Shown: in pieces, positions 53,504 to 63,485 of the stretch
Position numbering within the stretch: the stretch's first letter is position 1
How the letters are laid out: each line of letters begins with the position of its first letter
Assembly (NCBI GenBank): GCA_951813085.1
Contig: OX638348.1
Location: 3,915,627-3,979,626, forward strand
Direction of reading: 5' to 3'
Length of the DNA: 64,000 bases
Source: an uncultured Opitutaceae bacterium
GTDB lineage: Bacteria > Verrucomicrobiota > Verrucomicrobiia > Opitutales > Opitutaceae
Position numbers and translations under genes: made by a program
The notes under the pieces: model-generated
Seen by the model: only the letters and a program-made list of their open reading frames with translations
Told to the model about the DNA's origin: nothing
Databases searched by the model: none

Positions 53504-54403
53504 TCAGTATTCGATGAGCGAATCCAAGGTGATTTGGAAGAGCTCTCGGCTTTCGTTGGCGATGAGTAACGCTCCGTCGGATATCCAAGTAACGGCTTCG
53601 CATTGGCCCGCTTGGATGGATGCGAACTTGGCCGGGCCATCCAAGTAGTTGTCCGAATTTTTGGGTCGCTCGAAGACCCAAACGCTGCGCGTCGTCAATA
53701 TCGCGATCGAATCTCCGGTGGGGGAAGCGTCTGCGGCAGTGACGCGCGGCCCAATGTCGAAACTCCCAACGAGCGTGGGTTTGTTGATATGGTCGGGGCG
53801 AAGCGTATCGAATCTGTAGAGTCGCGTTGCGACTTCACCCAAGCTCTTCGTCAATAGGAAGAGTCGACCATTCGCCCAGAAAAGCGCTTCGCAGTCGTAG
53901 AGTCGCCTTTTCGGAGGAAAGTCGACTTGGTCGGGATATTCGAAAGGGAACGTTTCGCTGTCAGAATTAGAGTCGTTACGGTCAATCTTCGGCTCAGCGA
54001 TTCGATGAATGGCGAGATCGCGGCGAGTATTGGCGAAGTTGCCGAAGTCTCCGATGAACAGATTTCCCGAGTTATCGGTGGCAATGTCTTCCCAGTCGAT
54101 GTTCGTGAAGGGAGTTGGGAATTGGCCTATTAGGGAACCATTCTTTTGGATAGCGAACAGATTGGCTCCTCCTCCGGAGTCGTTGTGTGTCCAAAAGGTG
54201 TCGGCTTGGGCTCGACTTTTCACGATTCCGCTGCACTCGCGTAATTCCAGCGCTTCGATGATCGCGAATGGGGCGAGCTTGGACGCGGAATGGGCGGATG
54301 TCGCAAATAGGCAGAATGCCACTATCGATTGCAAGGCTGGGAAACGGCGATGCTTGGAGAAGCACGACGCTCGGGATCGATGAGAGTGACAGCATCCGTT
54401 CAT
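53504..54403 (-). CDS. Secreted beta-propeller-like protein
   Basis: The ATG at 54403 gives a leader (LQSIVAFCLFATSAHSA) and 299 residues; the open frame goes on to 54499 but overlaps the divergent regulator gene. Repeats of the form TFWTHNDSGGGANLFAIQKN, DWEDIATDNSGNLFIGDFGN and RLYDCEALFWANGRLFLLTK suggest a six-bladed propeller such as esterase-like or SMP-30-like proteins. No catalytic residues can be assigned. The frame is intact. Confidence 0.65.
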   Translation of the reverse strand: MNGCCHSHRSRASCFSKHRRFPALQSIVAFCLFATSAHSASKLAPFAIIEALELRECSGIVKSRAQADTFWTHNDSGGGANLFAIQKNGSLIGQFPTPFTNIDWEDIATDNSGNLFIGDFGNFANTRRDLAIHRIAEPKIDRNDSNSDSETFPFEYPDQVDFPPKRRLYDCEALFWANGRLFLLTKSLGEVATRLYRFDTLRPDHINKPTLVGSFDIGPRVTAADASPTGDSIAILTTRSVWVFERPKNSDNYLDGPAKFASIQAGQCEAVTWISDGALLIANESRELFQITLDSLIEY

Positions 54404-54469
54404 TTTGATAGAAGAGCGATTCAGGTTGCCTCTTGGAAGCAATGAAGTACTGAGAAAGCGAATTTCATA

Positions 54470-56005
54470 ATGAGTGATCCTTTGCAGCAGAATAGTCAAT
54501 TTACGGTTTTAATTGTAGATGACGACGATGAGATCCGCTACTCGTTAGGACGCGTCCTCGGGAGTCGTGGGTACCGGATCGATGCCGCTTCTAGCGGTGA
54601 AGAGGGAATTGAAAAGGTTAGGGCGGGCGCCGCACCTGATTTGATTTTCATGGATATTCGAATGGGTGGGATCACTGGTTTGGAAACGCTCCAGCATATG
54701 CGGTCTCTCGATTCGAACCTGCAAATCATTCTTATGACGGCTTTCGGCACGGCTCAAACGGCGATCGAAGCGATGAAATTTGGGGCTTATGACTATGTAA
54801 TGAAGCCTTTTGATCCGGAGAAAGTGCTTAGCCTAGCTTCCAGCGCGATCGATGCTGCCCGCGACTTGAAGGCCGTAACGCGATCCTCCAAGAAGGTGAA
54901 TAGCGAAGACTACAAGGAGGGAATCGTGGGGAATTCCGCCGCGATGCAAGAGGTCTTCAAGGTGATTGGTCAAGTAGCCGCTAGCGATGCTACGGTCCTG
55001 GTTACTGGAGAGAGCGGAACCGGGAAGGAGTTGATAGCTAGCTGCATTTACCAGCACAGCCTGCGTTCGGGAGGACCCTTTACTGCGGTGAATTGCGCGG
55101 CGATTCCAGAAAACCTGATAGAGAGCGAATTGTTCGGCCATGAAAAGGGCAGTTTCACTGGTGCGACCTCGCAACGGATTGGCAAGTTCGAGCAATGCGA
55201 TCGCGGCACGATATTCCTAGATGAGATCGGGGATATGGCGCTGGCGACGCAAACGAAGATTTTGCGCGTATTGCAGGATGGGGAAATTCAGCGCGTGGGT
55301 GGATCGGAGACTATCAAAGTTGATGTCCGAGTGATAGCTGCGACCAACAAGGATTTGGAGACGATGGTGCGTGAGCGCGAGTTTCGCGAAGATCTCTATT
55401 ACCGCCTCAATGTATTTAGAATCCGGGTACCAGCTCTCGTGGAGCGAGTAGAGGACGTTCCGGACATCGTCGACTTCATGCTGCAGAAGCTGGTCAAGGA
55501 AAAGAAGGCGAAGGCGACCCGTTTGTCCGATGAGGCGATGGCGACGTTGATGCAGTATCCTTGGCCGGGTAATGTCCGCGAACTTGGGAATGTCGTGTAC
55601 CACAGCGCTGTAGTCGCTCAAGGGGATGTTATTCTTGTGAAGGATTTGCCCGGCACGCTGCTAGCGGATGGCTCGAGTTCGACGTCAGAGGTCGCACCTG
55701 GTGAGGTTCCAAGGCCTACGTCCTCGTCTTCGGAACGCGCAATCCCGTCGCCGGATTCGTTGATTGGCGCAGCTAGTCCAATGATGCCTGCGAACTCGTT
55801 GGCGGATAGTTTCGATCATATTTACGAGACGGTGAAAGACCAGGAAGGAAAACGGATTCTGTCTTTCATCGAACGGCAGCTGATTCAGCGAGCAGTCGCT
55901 GATACCGGGGGAAATCAAGCTCGAGCGGCTGAAATTCTCGGAATTACGCGGAACACGTTGAAGAAGCGACTCGACGAGTACGCGAGCGAAGAGAATCAGA
56001 GCTAG
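54470..56005 (+). CDS. NtrC-family sigma54 response regulator
   Basis: A receiver domain ([14 protein letters not shown], phosphorylation site [17 protein letters not shown]) precedes the AAA+ module. That module has [34 protein letters not shown] and [13 protein letters not shown]. The sigma54-contact loop reads GSFTGA instead of the usual GAFTGA. A serine-rich linker of about 60 residues leads to a Fis-type HTH ([20 protein letters not shown]). The sensor kinase is not encoded nearby, so its signal is unknown. It lies just before fabD. Confidence 0.93.
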   Translation: MSDPLQQNSQFTVLIVDDDDEIRYSLGRVLGSRGYRIDAASSGEEGIEKVRAGAAPDLIFMDIRMGGITGLETLQHMRSLDSNLQIILMTAFGTAQTAIEAMKFGAYDYVMKPFDPEKVLSLASSAIDAARDLKAVTRSSKKVNSEDYKEGIVGNSAAMQEVFKVIGQVAASDATVLVTGESGTGKELIASCIYQHSLRSGGPFTAVNCAAIPENLIESELFGHEKGSFTGATSQRIGKFEQCDRGTIFLDEIGDMALATQTKILRVLQDGEIQRVGGSETIKVDVRVIAATNKDLETMVREREFREDLYYRLNVFRIRVPALVERVEDVPDIVDFMLQKLVKEKKAKATRLSDEAMATLMQYPWPGNVRELGNVVYHSAVVAQGDVILVKDLPGTLLADGSSSTSEVAPGEVPRPTSSSSERAIPSPDSLIGAASPMMPANSLADSFDHIYETVKDQEGKRILSFIERQLIQRAVADTGGNQARAAEILGITRNTLKKRLDEYASEENQS

Positions 56006-56079
56006 ACGGGCGCTCCGTGCATCTGGGTCGAATTGGAAAGGCTTGCAGAGATGGACCAAATCGTTTGGCACATAGGAAC

Positions 56080-57000
56080 ATGAAGATTGCTCTAATGTTT
56101 TCTGGCCAGGGTGCCCACAAGGTTGGGATGGGGAAAGATTTGTACGAGAGCAGCGCTCTGGCTCGAGAGCTCTACGATAGAGCGGATGAAGCGCTGGGCT
56201 GGAAATTGACCGAGTTCAGCTTCGAGGGTCCAGAGGAGATGCTCACCAAAACCGGCATATGCCAACCTGCTTTGTTCACCCACGGTTACATTGTATACAA
56301 GTTGATGGAAGAGAGAGGCGCGTTGGGTGATGCCGCCATCGCCATGGGTCTCAGTCTCGGTGAAGTCACCGCGTTGGCCGCGGCAGATGTATATGACTTC
56401 GAAACGGGACTCAAGATCGTGGCGGAGCGTGGTCGGCTGATGCAAGAAGCTTGCGAGTCAAGCGATGGCTCGATGGCAGCGGTGATTGGAGTTGAGCGGT
56501 CGGTGGTTGCCGCGTTCTGCGAAGAGCTCGATGTAGAGATGGCGAACTTGAATTGTCCGGGTCAAATAGTGATATCCGGGGAAAGCGCTAAGATCGCAGC
56601 AGCGGTTGAGGCGGGTAAAGAGCGTGGCTTTCGTCGCGTGCTTCCGTTGAACGTTGCTGGCGCATACCACAGTCGATTGATGCGGCCTGCCTACGAGCCC
56701 TTTAAGGAGTTCTTGGCCAATATCGATTTGGCCCCACCGAAATATACGGTTCTTTCCACCACGACGGGAGCCGAGATTTCGGATACCGAAGCGATTCGCG
56801 CCGCGTTGCTCGATGCGGTGGTTTCTCCTGTTTATTGGGAGGATTGCATGATAGCTGCCGCTGAAATGGGTGCGGACATGTTCTATGAATTGGGCGTGAA
56901 TGCAGTCCTTAAGGGCCAGCTCAAGCGCACGAATCGAGACCTGGCCAGCGCGAGTTTCGAAACGTGGGAAGAAATCGCCGCAGTTCCCGCCGAGTGCTGA
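56080..57000 (+). CDS. fabD: Malonyl-CoA:ACP transacylase
   Basis: This fatty-acid synthesis enzyme loads malonyl groups on ACP. The start MKIALMFSGQGAHKVGMGKD is at 56080; an upstream extension to 56017 has no family similarity. The nucleophile is in AMGLSLGEVTALAAA and the catalytic histidine in AGAYHSRLMRPA. The 306-residue length is usual. No other fab gene is adjacent. Confidence 0.93.
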   Translation: MKIALMFSGQGAHKVGMGKDLYESSALARELYDRADEALGWKLTEFSFEGPEEMLTKTGICQPALFTHGYIVYKLMEERGALGDAAIAMGLSLGEVTALAAADVYDFETGLKIVAERGRLMQEACESSDGSMAAVIGVERSVVAAFCEELDVEMANLNCPGQIVISGESAKIAAAVEAGKERGFRRVLPLNVAGAYHSRLMRPAYEPFKEFLANIDLAPPKYTVLSTTTGAEISDTEAIRAALLDAVVSPVYWEDCMIAAAEMGADMFYELGVNAVLKGQLKRTNRDLASASFETWEEIAAVPAEC

Positions 57001-57088
57001 GTGGAGGTTCCTGAAACCTTCAGCTGATGCGCTTCATCGAATTATCCTACAGGCGGCTTCGGGACGAGTTGCTAACAGTCCTTGCGAG

Positions 57089-57460
57089 CTAAGGGATAGA
57101 GAGGGAGAGTGTATCTCCCTCCCTGATTTGGTCCAATGCGCTAAAGTCGCCGTAGATTTTTCCTAGGTAGTTGACCGGGCTGGCGAATCGCGGCTCGTTC
57201 TCGTGGCTTGCAGGTGTGGGACCCCAAATTATGCAGAAAGCGTTACCGGGCGGCCAAAATGCGAGCGAGCCGGCAGGCAACTGATCGGAAGCGCCCGTTT
57301 CCAAGGACGCTTCGATGGGGATGGCAAAATAGATTTCCTTACCCCAAAGACACGCGTCTCCTTCGAGAGGTAACGCCTTTAAAAGGGCTCGGGCGCAGTC
57401 AGAATCGGCGAGTTTCGCCTCTAGGATATAGGAATCGAAGCTTATCTGTATGCGGGGCAT
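57089..57460 (-). CDS. Cyclophilin-like fold protein
   Basis: The 123-residue protein contains CLWGKEIYFAIPIEA, GSLAFWPPGNAFCIIWGPTP and ASPVNYLGKIYGDFSALDQI, the pattern of the small cyclophilin-like (TM1367-type) family. Members share the cyclophilin fold, but catalytic activity is not established. It is divergent from lepA. Confidence 0.75.
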   Translation of the reverse strand: MPRIQISFDSYILEAKLADSDCARALLKALPLEGDACLWGKEIYFAIPIEASLETGASDQLPAGSLAFWPPGNAFCIIWGPTPASHENEPRFASPVNYLGKIYGDFSALDQIREGDTLSLSIP

Positions 57461-57605
57461 CTCAGTAATATGGGAATCGGGACCGTGGATCGTCTAATAG
57501 GTGCCAGTCGCAAGCAAGCTGGCTGGAATTCGACTCATAATTATGCGATTTTCCTACTTCGCGACTTGAAAGGGGTGAAAGGACAAACCAAGTTCGTCGG
57601 CTTCT

Positions 57606-59402
57606 ATGCAAACGGATCATAAGCGCAACTTCAGCATCATTGCCCATGTGGACCATGGCAAGACGACGTTGTCGGATCGCTTGCTGGAATATACGTCTAC
57701 GGTAGCGGAGAGGGTTTTGACCGAGCAGCACCTCGATTCCATGGATTTGGAACGTGAACGTGGCATCACTATAAAGAGCCATCCCGTTACCATGAACTAC
57801 AAGGCGGAAAACGGAGAGGTCTATCAGCTCAACTTGATGGACACTCCAGGGCACGTCGACTTTTCCTACGAGGTGTCTCGAAGCCTGGCTGCGTGCGAAG
57901 GAGCGCTGCTCTTGATCGACGCCGCGCAAGGGGTGGAAGCGCAAACCGTTGCGAATGCGAATCTCGCGGTCGAGCAGGACCTGACGATCATTCCGGTCAT
58001 CAACAAGATCGACTTGCCGAGCGCCAATCTCGATCTGTGCTTGAAGCAGCTGGAGGACTTGCTTGCGATTCCAGCTGAGGAAGCGATTTTAGCGAGCGCG
58101 AAAAACGGCATCGGTATCAAGGAAATCCTAGAGGCGATCGCCCACCGGGTACCTTCGCCGCGTTGGTCAGACTACCCGCAAACACGAGTCGGGATTTTCG
58201 ATTCGGTTTATGATGCGTATCGTGGCGCCATTATTTATGCCCGGGCGTTCTCCGGCGAATTGAAGCGCGGGGACAATATCGTGATGATGAGCGATAATAC
58301 GCGGGCCGAAGTCAAGGAGGTCGGCGTATTCACGCCATCGATGCAGAAAGCGGAGGCGCTCTCAGCTGGCGATGTGGGCTATCTGGTTTGCAATATCAAG
58401 ACGGTGTCGGATATTAAAATTGGCGATACGATTACGCATTACCATAGCCAGGCGGAAGAGATGCTGCCAGGTTACCAGGAAGTGAGGCCCCTTGTGTTCT
58501 CTGGTATTTATCCTGTGGAGACATCGGATTTTGAGAAGCTCAAAGCGAGCATGGGTAAGCTGCAGCTCAATGATGCGGCCTTTAGCTTTCAAGCGGAAAG
58601 CTCGATGGCCCTTGGTTTCGGTTTTCGCTGTGGATTTCTCGGTTTGCTTCACATGGAGATTATCCAGGAACGAATACGCCGCGAATATGATGTAGACATC
58701 ATTTCTACGTATCCAAGCGTTATATACCGAGTAGAAAAAGCGAATGGAGAAGCCATCGAGGTGGATAATCCAATCAATCTGCCCGATCCCTCTGCGATTG
58801 AGCGAATTTTGGAGCCAACAATTAAGGCGACGATCCATGTGCCCAATGATTCAATTGGTGACATCCTCAATCTTGTCATGGATAAGCGGGGCGTTTGCGA
58901 TCACACCGAGACCTTGGACGATACCCGATTGATGATCGTCTGCAATTTGCCGCTGAACGAGATACTGGTAGATTTCAATGATCGCCTTAAAAGCATAACG
59001 CGTGGCTATGGTTCGATGGACTACGAGCTGGACGAGTATCGTGAATCAAAGCTCGTTCGTATGGATATTCTGGTGAATGGGGATCCGGTAGATGCGTTTT
59101 CGTCGATCGTTCACGTAGACAAGGCCCGGGAGAAGGGAAAAGCGCTTTGCGAAAAATTGGCCGATATCATTCCCTCTCATCTCTTCAAGATCGCTGTGCA
59201 AGCGGCAATCGGAGGAAACGTAGTCGCTCGCGCCAATGTCCGGGCGATGCGCAAGGACGTGACGGCGAAGTGCTATGGGGGAGATATCACGCGAAAGCGA
59301 AAGCTCTTGGAAAAGCAGAAGGAGGGAAAGCGGAAGATGAAGAACATCGGCAATGTCTCTATCCCGCCCGATGCCTTCATCAAGGTCCTCAAGAGCGACT
59401 AG
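57606..59402 (+). CDS. lepA: Elongation factor 4 (LepA)
   Basis: The GTPase motifs are IAHVDHGKTTLSDRLLEY, MDTPGHVDFSYEV and INKIDLP. The C-terminal, LepA-specific domain has MDYELDEYRESKLVRMDILV and GGDITRKRKLLEKQKEGKRK. The 598-residue length is standard. EF4 back-translocates stalled ribosomes. Downstream lie two signal peptidase genes, an arrangement (lepA-lepB) known from many bacteria. Confidence 0.97.
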   Translation: MQTDHKRNFSIIAHVDHGKTTLSDRLLEYTSTVAERVLTEQHLDSMDLERERGITIKSHPVTMNYKAENGEVYQLNLMDTPGHVDFSYEVSRSLAACEGALLLIDAAQGVEAQTVANANLAVEQDLTIIPVINKIDLPSANLDLCLKQLEDLLAIPAEEAILASAKNGIGIKEILEAIAHRVPSPRWSDYPQTRVGIFDSVYDAYRGAIIYARAFSGELKRGDNIVMMSDNTRAEVKEVGVFTPSMQKAEALSAGDVGYLVCNIKTVSDIKIGDTITHYHSQAEEMLPGYQEVRPLVFSGIYPVETSDFEKLKASMGKLQLNDAAFSFQAESSMALGFGFRCGFLGLLHMEIIQERIRREYDVDIISTYPSVIYRVEKANGEAIEVDNPINLPDPSAIERILEPTIKATIHVPNDSIGDILNLVMDKRGVCDHTETLDDTRLMIVCNLPLNEILVDFNDRLKSITRGYGSMDYELDEYRESKLVRMDILVNGDPVDAFSSIVHVDKAREKGKALCEKLADIIPSHLFKIAVQAAIGGNVVARANVRAMRKDVTAKCYGGDITRKRKLLEKQKEGKRKMKNIGNVSIPPDAFIKVLKSD

Positions 59403-59521
59403 CTCAATTGACCATCGATCTAATAAATTGAGAAAATTGCGCACTTTGCATCTCCGTTGGAGTCAAACGGGCAAGGTAGAAGGCTGTTCGGATGAATACA
59501 TTCAATTTTTCGGGCGTGTAG

Positions 59522-60845
59522 ATGATTGGCATATTTAGATCTGAATACGCGAGGCTACGGACCTCGGGAAAGAACTGGCTCGAGACAGGCATCCGAGTCT
59601 ACCACTTTAGGAAAGATGTTCTGTCCTCTGGCGAACGGAGTGAATTGGAGTCGAGCCTGAGCGCGTTGCGGATTCGAGTTAAGAGCGAGGAGAAGGATGT
59701 AGCCTCGCTCCAGGAGTCGATCACCTCGCTCAAGCAGGTAATGACGAGAACGGGCGGCGCCCACTTTCCTCAGACGTACCTGGGAGACAACGTGGATTTC
59801 GCGCTGTGGGCTCTCATACTCTATATTGGGGTAACCACCTTTTTCATAAAGCATTTCGAGATTCCCACGAACTCGATGTGGCCCACGTTTCACGGCATGA
59901 CAGCTGAAGTCTGGACGGATGCGAAACCCGCTCCAAACACTTTGAACCAAGCGGGTCGATTCGCAGCGAAAGGAACATCGCGGTATACGCTCAAGGCTCC
60001 TGCAAAGGGAGAGCTTCTGGTTCCGTTGCTCATATCCGGCGATCGTATAATGGGGCTGGCTCGAAGCGAGGCGACGAAACGAAAGTTTTTCGTGATTCCC
60101 GGACCGGGGATTGGCTATTTCTTCGAGATCGCGGGAATGCCGCTGCAGTTGACGGTTCCCGCCGATTTCGAGCTGGAGTTTCCGATGCCTATTGAGCGGG
60201 ACCAATCCAAGGCGCTTTTGCATGCGGCTTGGTTTCCGGAAGCGCCGTCGTTTTGGGAGGCATTGCAGGAGCGCATCGTCGAAAATGGATTCGAGAGGCA
60301 GGAGCGCATTGAGTTGGCGGATGGACGTACGGAACGGGTGGGCTGGGCGCGAACGGGTCTCCAATTTGAAAAGGGAGATACGGTGCTGTCATTCGATCTT
60401 CATCGAGGAGACCGATTGATCGTAGATCGATTTAGCTACCACTTCAAGCGACCCAAAGTAGGGGACGGGCTCGTATTCAGGACCGGAGGAATCGACAATT
60501 TGTCGTCCATGACCGAGCAATACTATATAAAGCGTCTTGCCGGGACGCCTGGGGTGAACGGCGCGAAAGCGACGGGATCCGCGGCCTTTGGACGAAACAG
60601 CGTCCGCGAGGCTCCTTTATGACGGCTATTTCAATGGAGAATCGCAAAATGGGCTTGGGATTGCGGGTCTCTTGCGCACGGGCGAAACGATTGAAGTCCC
60701 AAGAGAATCTTACGTAGCGTTGGGCGACAACAGCGGGCACAGCTCCGACAGTCGAACCTGGGGATACGTTCCCAGGGAGGCGATCATAGGGCGTCCGGTG
60801 TTTATATTCTACCCGTTCACGCGTCGCTTCGGTTTCCCCGAATAG
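59522..60845 (+). pseudogene. lepB: Signal peptidase I, first tandem copy, deletion and frameshift
   Basis: The frame starts MIGIFRSEYARLRTSGKNWL and includes the catalytic serine segment EIPTNSMWPTFHGM and lysine segment YYIKRLAGTPG. Compared with the copy at 60953, eleven residues are missing after AGTPG (33 bases near 60550). An extra T in the run at 60616-60618 then ends the frame at REAPL. The last box (YVALGDNSGHSSDSRTWGYV) is in another frame, to 60845. I conclude a decayed duplicate, with its work left to the second copy. Confidence 0.85.
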
Positions 60846-60952
60846 CCCTTTGGAACGATCGACCTCCTCTTCTCCGCTGATTGTCATTGCCTGACGCCCG
60901 CGCGGGCTCTTTAACAGTCCGCTTAAACTGCATCCTCTGAATCAACCTCTTC

Positions 60953-62317
60953 ATGTTCGGCATATTTCAATCGGAAAACTCGAAGCTTCGCAGCGCCGCG
61001 AAGAATTGGCTTTATCTCGGACACAAGGTCTACAATTTCAGGAAGGATGAACTGAGCGACTCGGAGATATCCGAGTTGATTCGAAGGATGGATGGCTTGA
61101 GGAGCCAACTGAGCGCCCGGCCTGCCGATGCGGGTAAATTGAAGCTATCGATCGAGGCGCTCGAAGACCATATGAAATCGATCGGTGGGGCCTTTTACCC
61201 ACAGTCGATGCTGAGCGAAAATATAGATTTCATTTTGTATTTCCTCATCGTATACCTCGGGTTCACCGCATTCTTCATCAAGCCGTTCAAGATTCCCACG
61301 AACTCGATGTGGCCCACTTACAATGGGATGACGAGCGAAGTCTGGACGGATCAGAACGCGGCGCCCGGAGCATTGAGTCGCGCATTCAGGCTAGTGGCTC
61401 ATGGCGCGATCCGCTATGACGTAAAAGCTCCCGCTGATGGCGAATTGGTAGTGCCTATTCGGGCGGACCGTCAAGGGAGCGCCTACTTAATGGCTTTGCC
61501 GCTATCGGCGGTATCTAAACGGCATCACCTGGTGGTTCCCGGGAAAGGGGTAGGCTACACGTTTGAAGTTGGCGGTCAGCCAGTCCTGGTCAAGGTGCCC
61601 CAAGATTTCTCGCTCGATCGAGGGATGCCCATGAATCGAGAACAGGGAGATAGCGTGCTGCAGCGCGCGTGGTTCCCCGAAGAAACGTCGTTCTGGGGCG
61701 CCATCCAGAATCGTTTGCGTGATAGAGGCAGTCGGCGCGATGGCCGCTTAACCTTGCCCGATAAGCGAACGGTCAATGTAACATACGTCAGCACTGGCCT
61801 CTTTTTTAAGAAGGGCGAAACTATCTTATCCTTCGACATCCATACAGGTGACCAGCTGTTCGTGGATCGCATGAGCTATCACTTCAAGCGCCCGGAGGTG
61901 GGCGATGGCTTCGTGTTTCGAACCGGCGGAATCGACAACTTGTCTGCCAGCAGCGACAAGTACTATATCAAGCGCTTGGCTGGGACTCCGGGCGACCGAA
62001 TGCAGATTGATGATGGTCAGCTGCTTGTAAACGGAGCCCCGGCGGAGGGATCGATCGCTTTTGAGAGAAACAATGCCAAGGTCGCTCCCTACGATGGTTA
62101 CTTTCACAGTTTAGGGCAGACGGCTCTAGGGTTTCGTGGACTTCTGAGGCCTGGAGAGGAAATTCTCGTTCCTGAAGATTCCTATGTCGCTTTGGGCGAC
62201 AACAGCGGTAACAGCTATGATAGCCGTGGTTGGGGGTACGTTCCTGAAGCGTATATCGTAGGGCGGCCTATCATGATTTTCTATCCATTTACGAAGCGAT
62301 TTGGGCCAGCGAAATAA
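60953..62317 (+). CDS. lepB: Signal peptidase I with long N-terminus and a large insertion
   Basis: The 454-residue protein has a cytoplasmic coiled-coil-like N-terminus, one membrane helix (NIDFILYFLIVYLGFTAFFI) and the serine box KIPTNSMWPTYNGM. The lysine box YYIKRLAGTPGDRM and the final box ALGDNSGNSYDSRGWGYVP follow. Between serine and lysine lie about 200 residues, far more than in E. coli LepB. This insert includes DVKAPADGELVVPI, which resembles a lipoyl/barrel-sandwich turn. It cleaves signal peptides at the outer face of the inner membrane. It is intact. Confidence 0.92.
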   Translation: MFGIFQSENSKLRSAAKNWLYLGHKVYNFRKDELSDSEISELIRRMDGLRSQLSARPADAGKLKLSIEALEDHMKSIGGAFYPQSMLSENIDFILYFLIVYLGFTAFFIKPFKIPTNSMWPTYNGMTSEVWTDQNAAPGALSRAFRLVAHGAIRYDVKAPADGELVVPIRADRQGSAYLMALPLSAVSKRHHLVVPGKGVGYTFEVGGQPVLVKVPQDFSLDRGMPMNREQGDSVLQRAWFPEETSFWGAIQNRLRDRGSRRDGRLTLPDKRTVNVTYVSTGLFFKKGETILSFDIHTGDQLFVDRMSYHFKRPEVGDGFVFRTGGIDNLSASSDKYYIKRLAGTPGDRMQIDDGQLLVNGAPAEGSIAFERNNAKVAPYDGYFHSLGQTALGFRGLLRPGEEILVPEDSYVALGDNSGNSYDSRGWGYVPEAYIVGRPIMIFYPFTKRFGPAK

Positions 62318-62622
62318 GGCTCAAATGTTTAAGGAATGTTCATCCGGTCATTGCGTCTCTCCTAGAGCCAATTTCTAGAGAGCGCCGCTTCCTTTCTCAG
62401 TCTTATTTTGCCTTGACACTAGAGTCGGCCCGAAAGGTATTAGGCACCTTATTTTACGGCTTCCACTGTCGCGCAGAAAGCGCCTTTCGCTTTCACGAAT
62501 TGGCTCTTGAATGGATCCACCCGATCAAGCCAGTCCTTTCGCGCGTATAAAGAGCCTTAATACATTCCTCTTTTAGCAACAATTACTATACAGGCGCCTA
62601 GTTTTCGCCAATACTCTAGCCC
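62318..62622. other. Intergenic region before the cytochrome oxidase genes
   Basis: No gene is supported in these 305 bases. GAAAGCG-CCTTT-CGCTTTC near 62477-62495 can form a hairpin without a T-run. TTGACA at 62413 followed 18 bases later by GTATTA is a weak promoter candidate for the downstream genes. Confidence 0.4.
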
Positions 62623-63282
62623 ATGAAATCGTCTCGATCTCACGCGGAGCCCGTCTCCTCGAAGTCAATAATGCAGGCGTTAGCGCTCATCCTCTCAATT
62701 TTTTCTGGACTGCTCGCGCGAGCGGATTACAGAGGTGAGCAACTTTATCGCAATTGCACCATTTGCCATGGACCCGATGGTCAAGGGATTGAGCTGCAGC
62801 TCGCTCCGGCACTCACAAACCTTTCGGAGAAGTACCTGGTAGAGCAATTGAAGAAATTCAAATCAGGTATGCGGGGCGCCCATGCTGAGGACCTCGCTGG
62901 CTTGAGAATGCTGCCCATGTCGCAGACACTGGCGACCGAAGAAGACATGATCGCGGTTTCCCAGTACATTGTCTCATTAGGCTCGTCGCCGATAGAGCCC
63001 ACGCTTGAAGGGGGCGACCCGGTCAAAGGTCAAGCGACCTACGCAACTTGTCTCGCGTGTCATGGTCCCGATGGAAAGGGCAACGACCTTCTCAATGCGC
63101 CTAGCCTGATCAATCAGCATGATTGGTATCAGCTGACGCAGCTCAAGAACTTCAAGTCCGGCGTACGCGGCTCGAACCCGCAGGACATCGCGGGAGCCCA
63201 AATGCGCCCGATGTCCATGCTGCTGGCAGACGAGCAAATGATGAAGGACGTGATCGCCTACATCCAAACCTTGGACCAGTAA
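62623..63282 (+). CDS. Exported diheme cytochrome c (c4-like)
   Basis: A leader with basic N-region and hydrophobic core (MQALALILSIFSGLLARA) precedes two similar heme domains. CTICHGPDGQG lies near residue 45 and CLACHGPDGKG near residue 143. Each is followed by a LKNFKSGVRGSNPQDIAGAQ-type segment and a methionine ligand region (MRPMSM). The duplicated design matches cytochrome c4. Its place directly before coxB suggests it passes electrons to the oxidase. Confidence 0.9.
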   Translation: MKSSRSHAEPVSSKSIMQALALILSIFSGLLARADYRGEQLYRNCTICHGPDGQGIELQLAPALTNLSEKYLVEQLKKFKSGMRGAHAEDLAGLRMLPMSQTLATEEDMIAVSQYIVSLGSSPIEPTLEGGDPVKGQATYATCLACHGPDGKGNDLLNAPSLINQHDWYQLTQLKNFKSGVRGSNPQDIAGAQMRPMSMLLADEQMMKDVIAYIQTLDQ

Positions 63283-63313
63283 ACAGACGAACCTGAATCC
63301 TTTCTTAATTCAA

Positions 63314-63445
63314 ATGAGCGACAACGAAATCGATCCAGAGGCTGAAAAATACGCCTACTCCGTCACACGTAAAATGTTCTACTATACCGCTGGAGGAACA
63401 GTCTTCTTTTCGGCGGCCATTGTGCTTCTTTGGTACATATTTTAA
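63314..63445 (+). CDS. Small membrane protein in the cytochrome oxidase cluster (43 aa)
   Basis: The frame MSDNEIDPEAEKYAYSVTRK is followed by one membrane helix (GGTVFFSAAIVLLWYIF). It starts 31 bases after the cytochrome gene and ends 40 bases before coxB. Single-helix proteins of this size occur as minor oxidase subunits; no family is assigned. Confidence 0.65.
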   Translation: MSDNEIDPEAEKYAYSVTRKMFYYTAGGTVFFSAAIVLLWYIF

Positions 63446-63485
63446 CCTTCGCGCCTTTTAAACACTCCTCCGCCTAAATTTCTCC

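Noticed and set aside
59555-60364. 269-codon minus-strand frame opposite lepB copy 1
   Set aside because: Antisense shadow of a signal peptidase reading frame.
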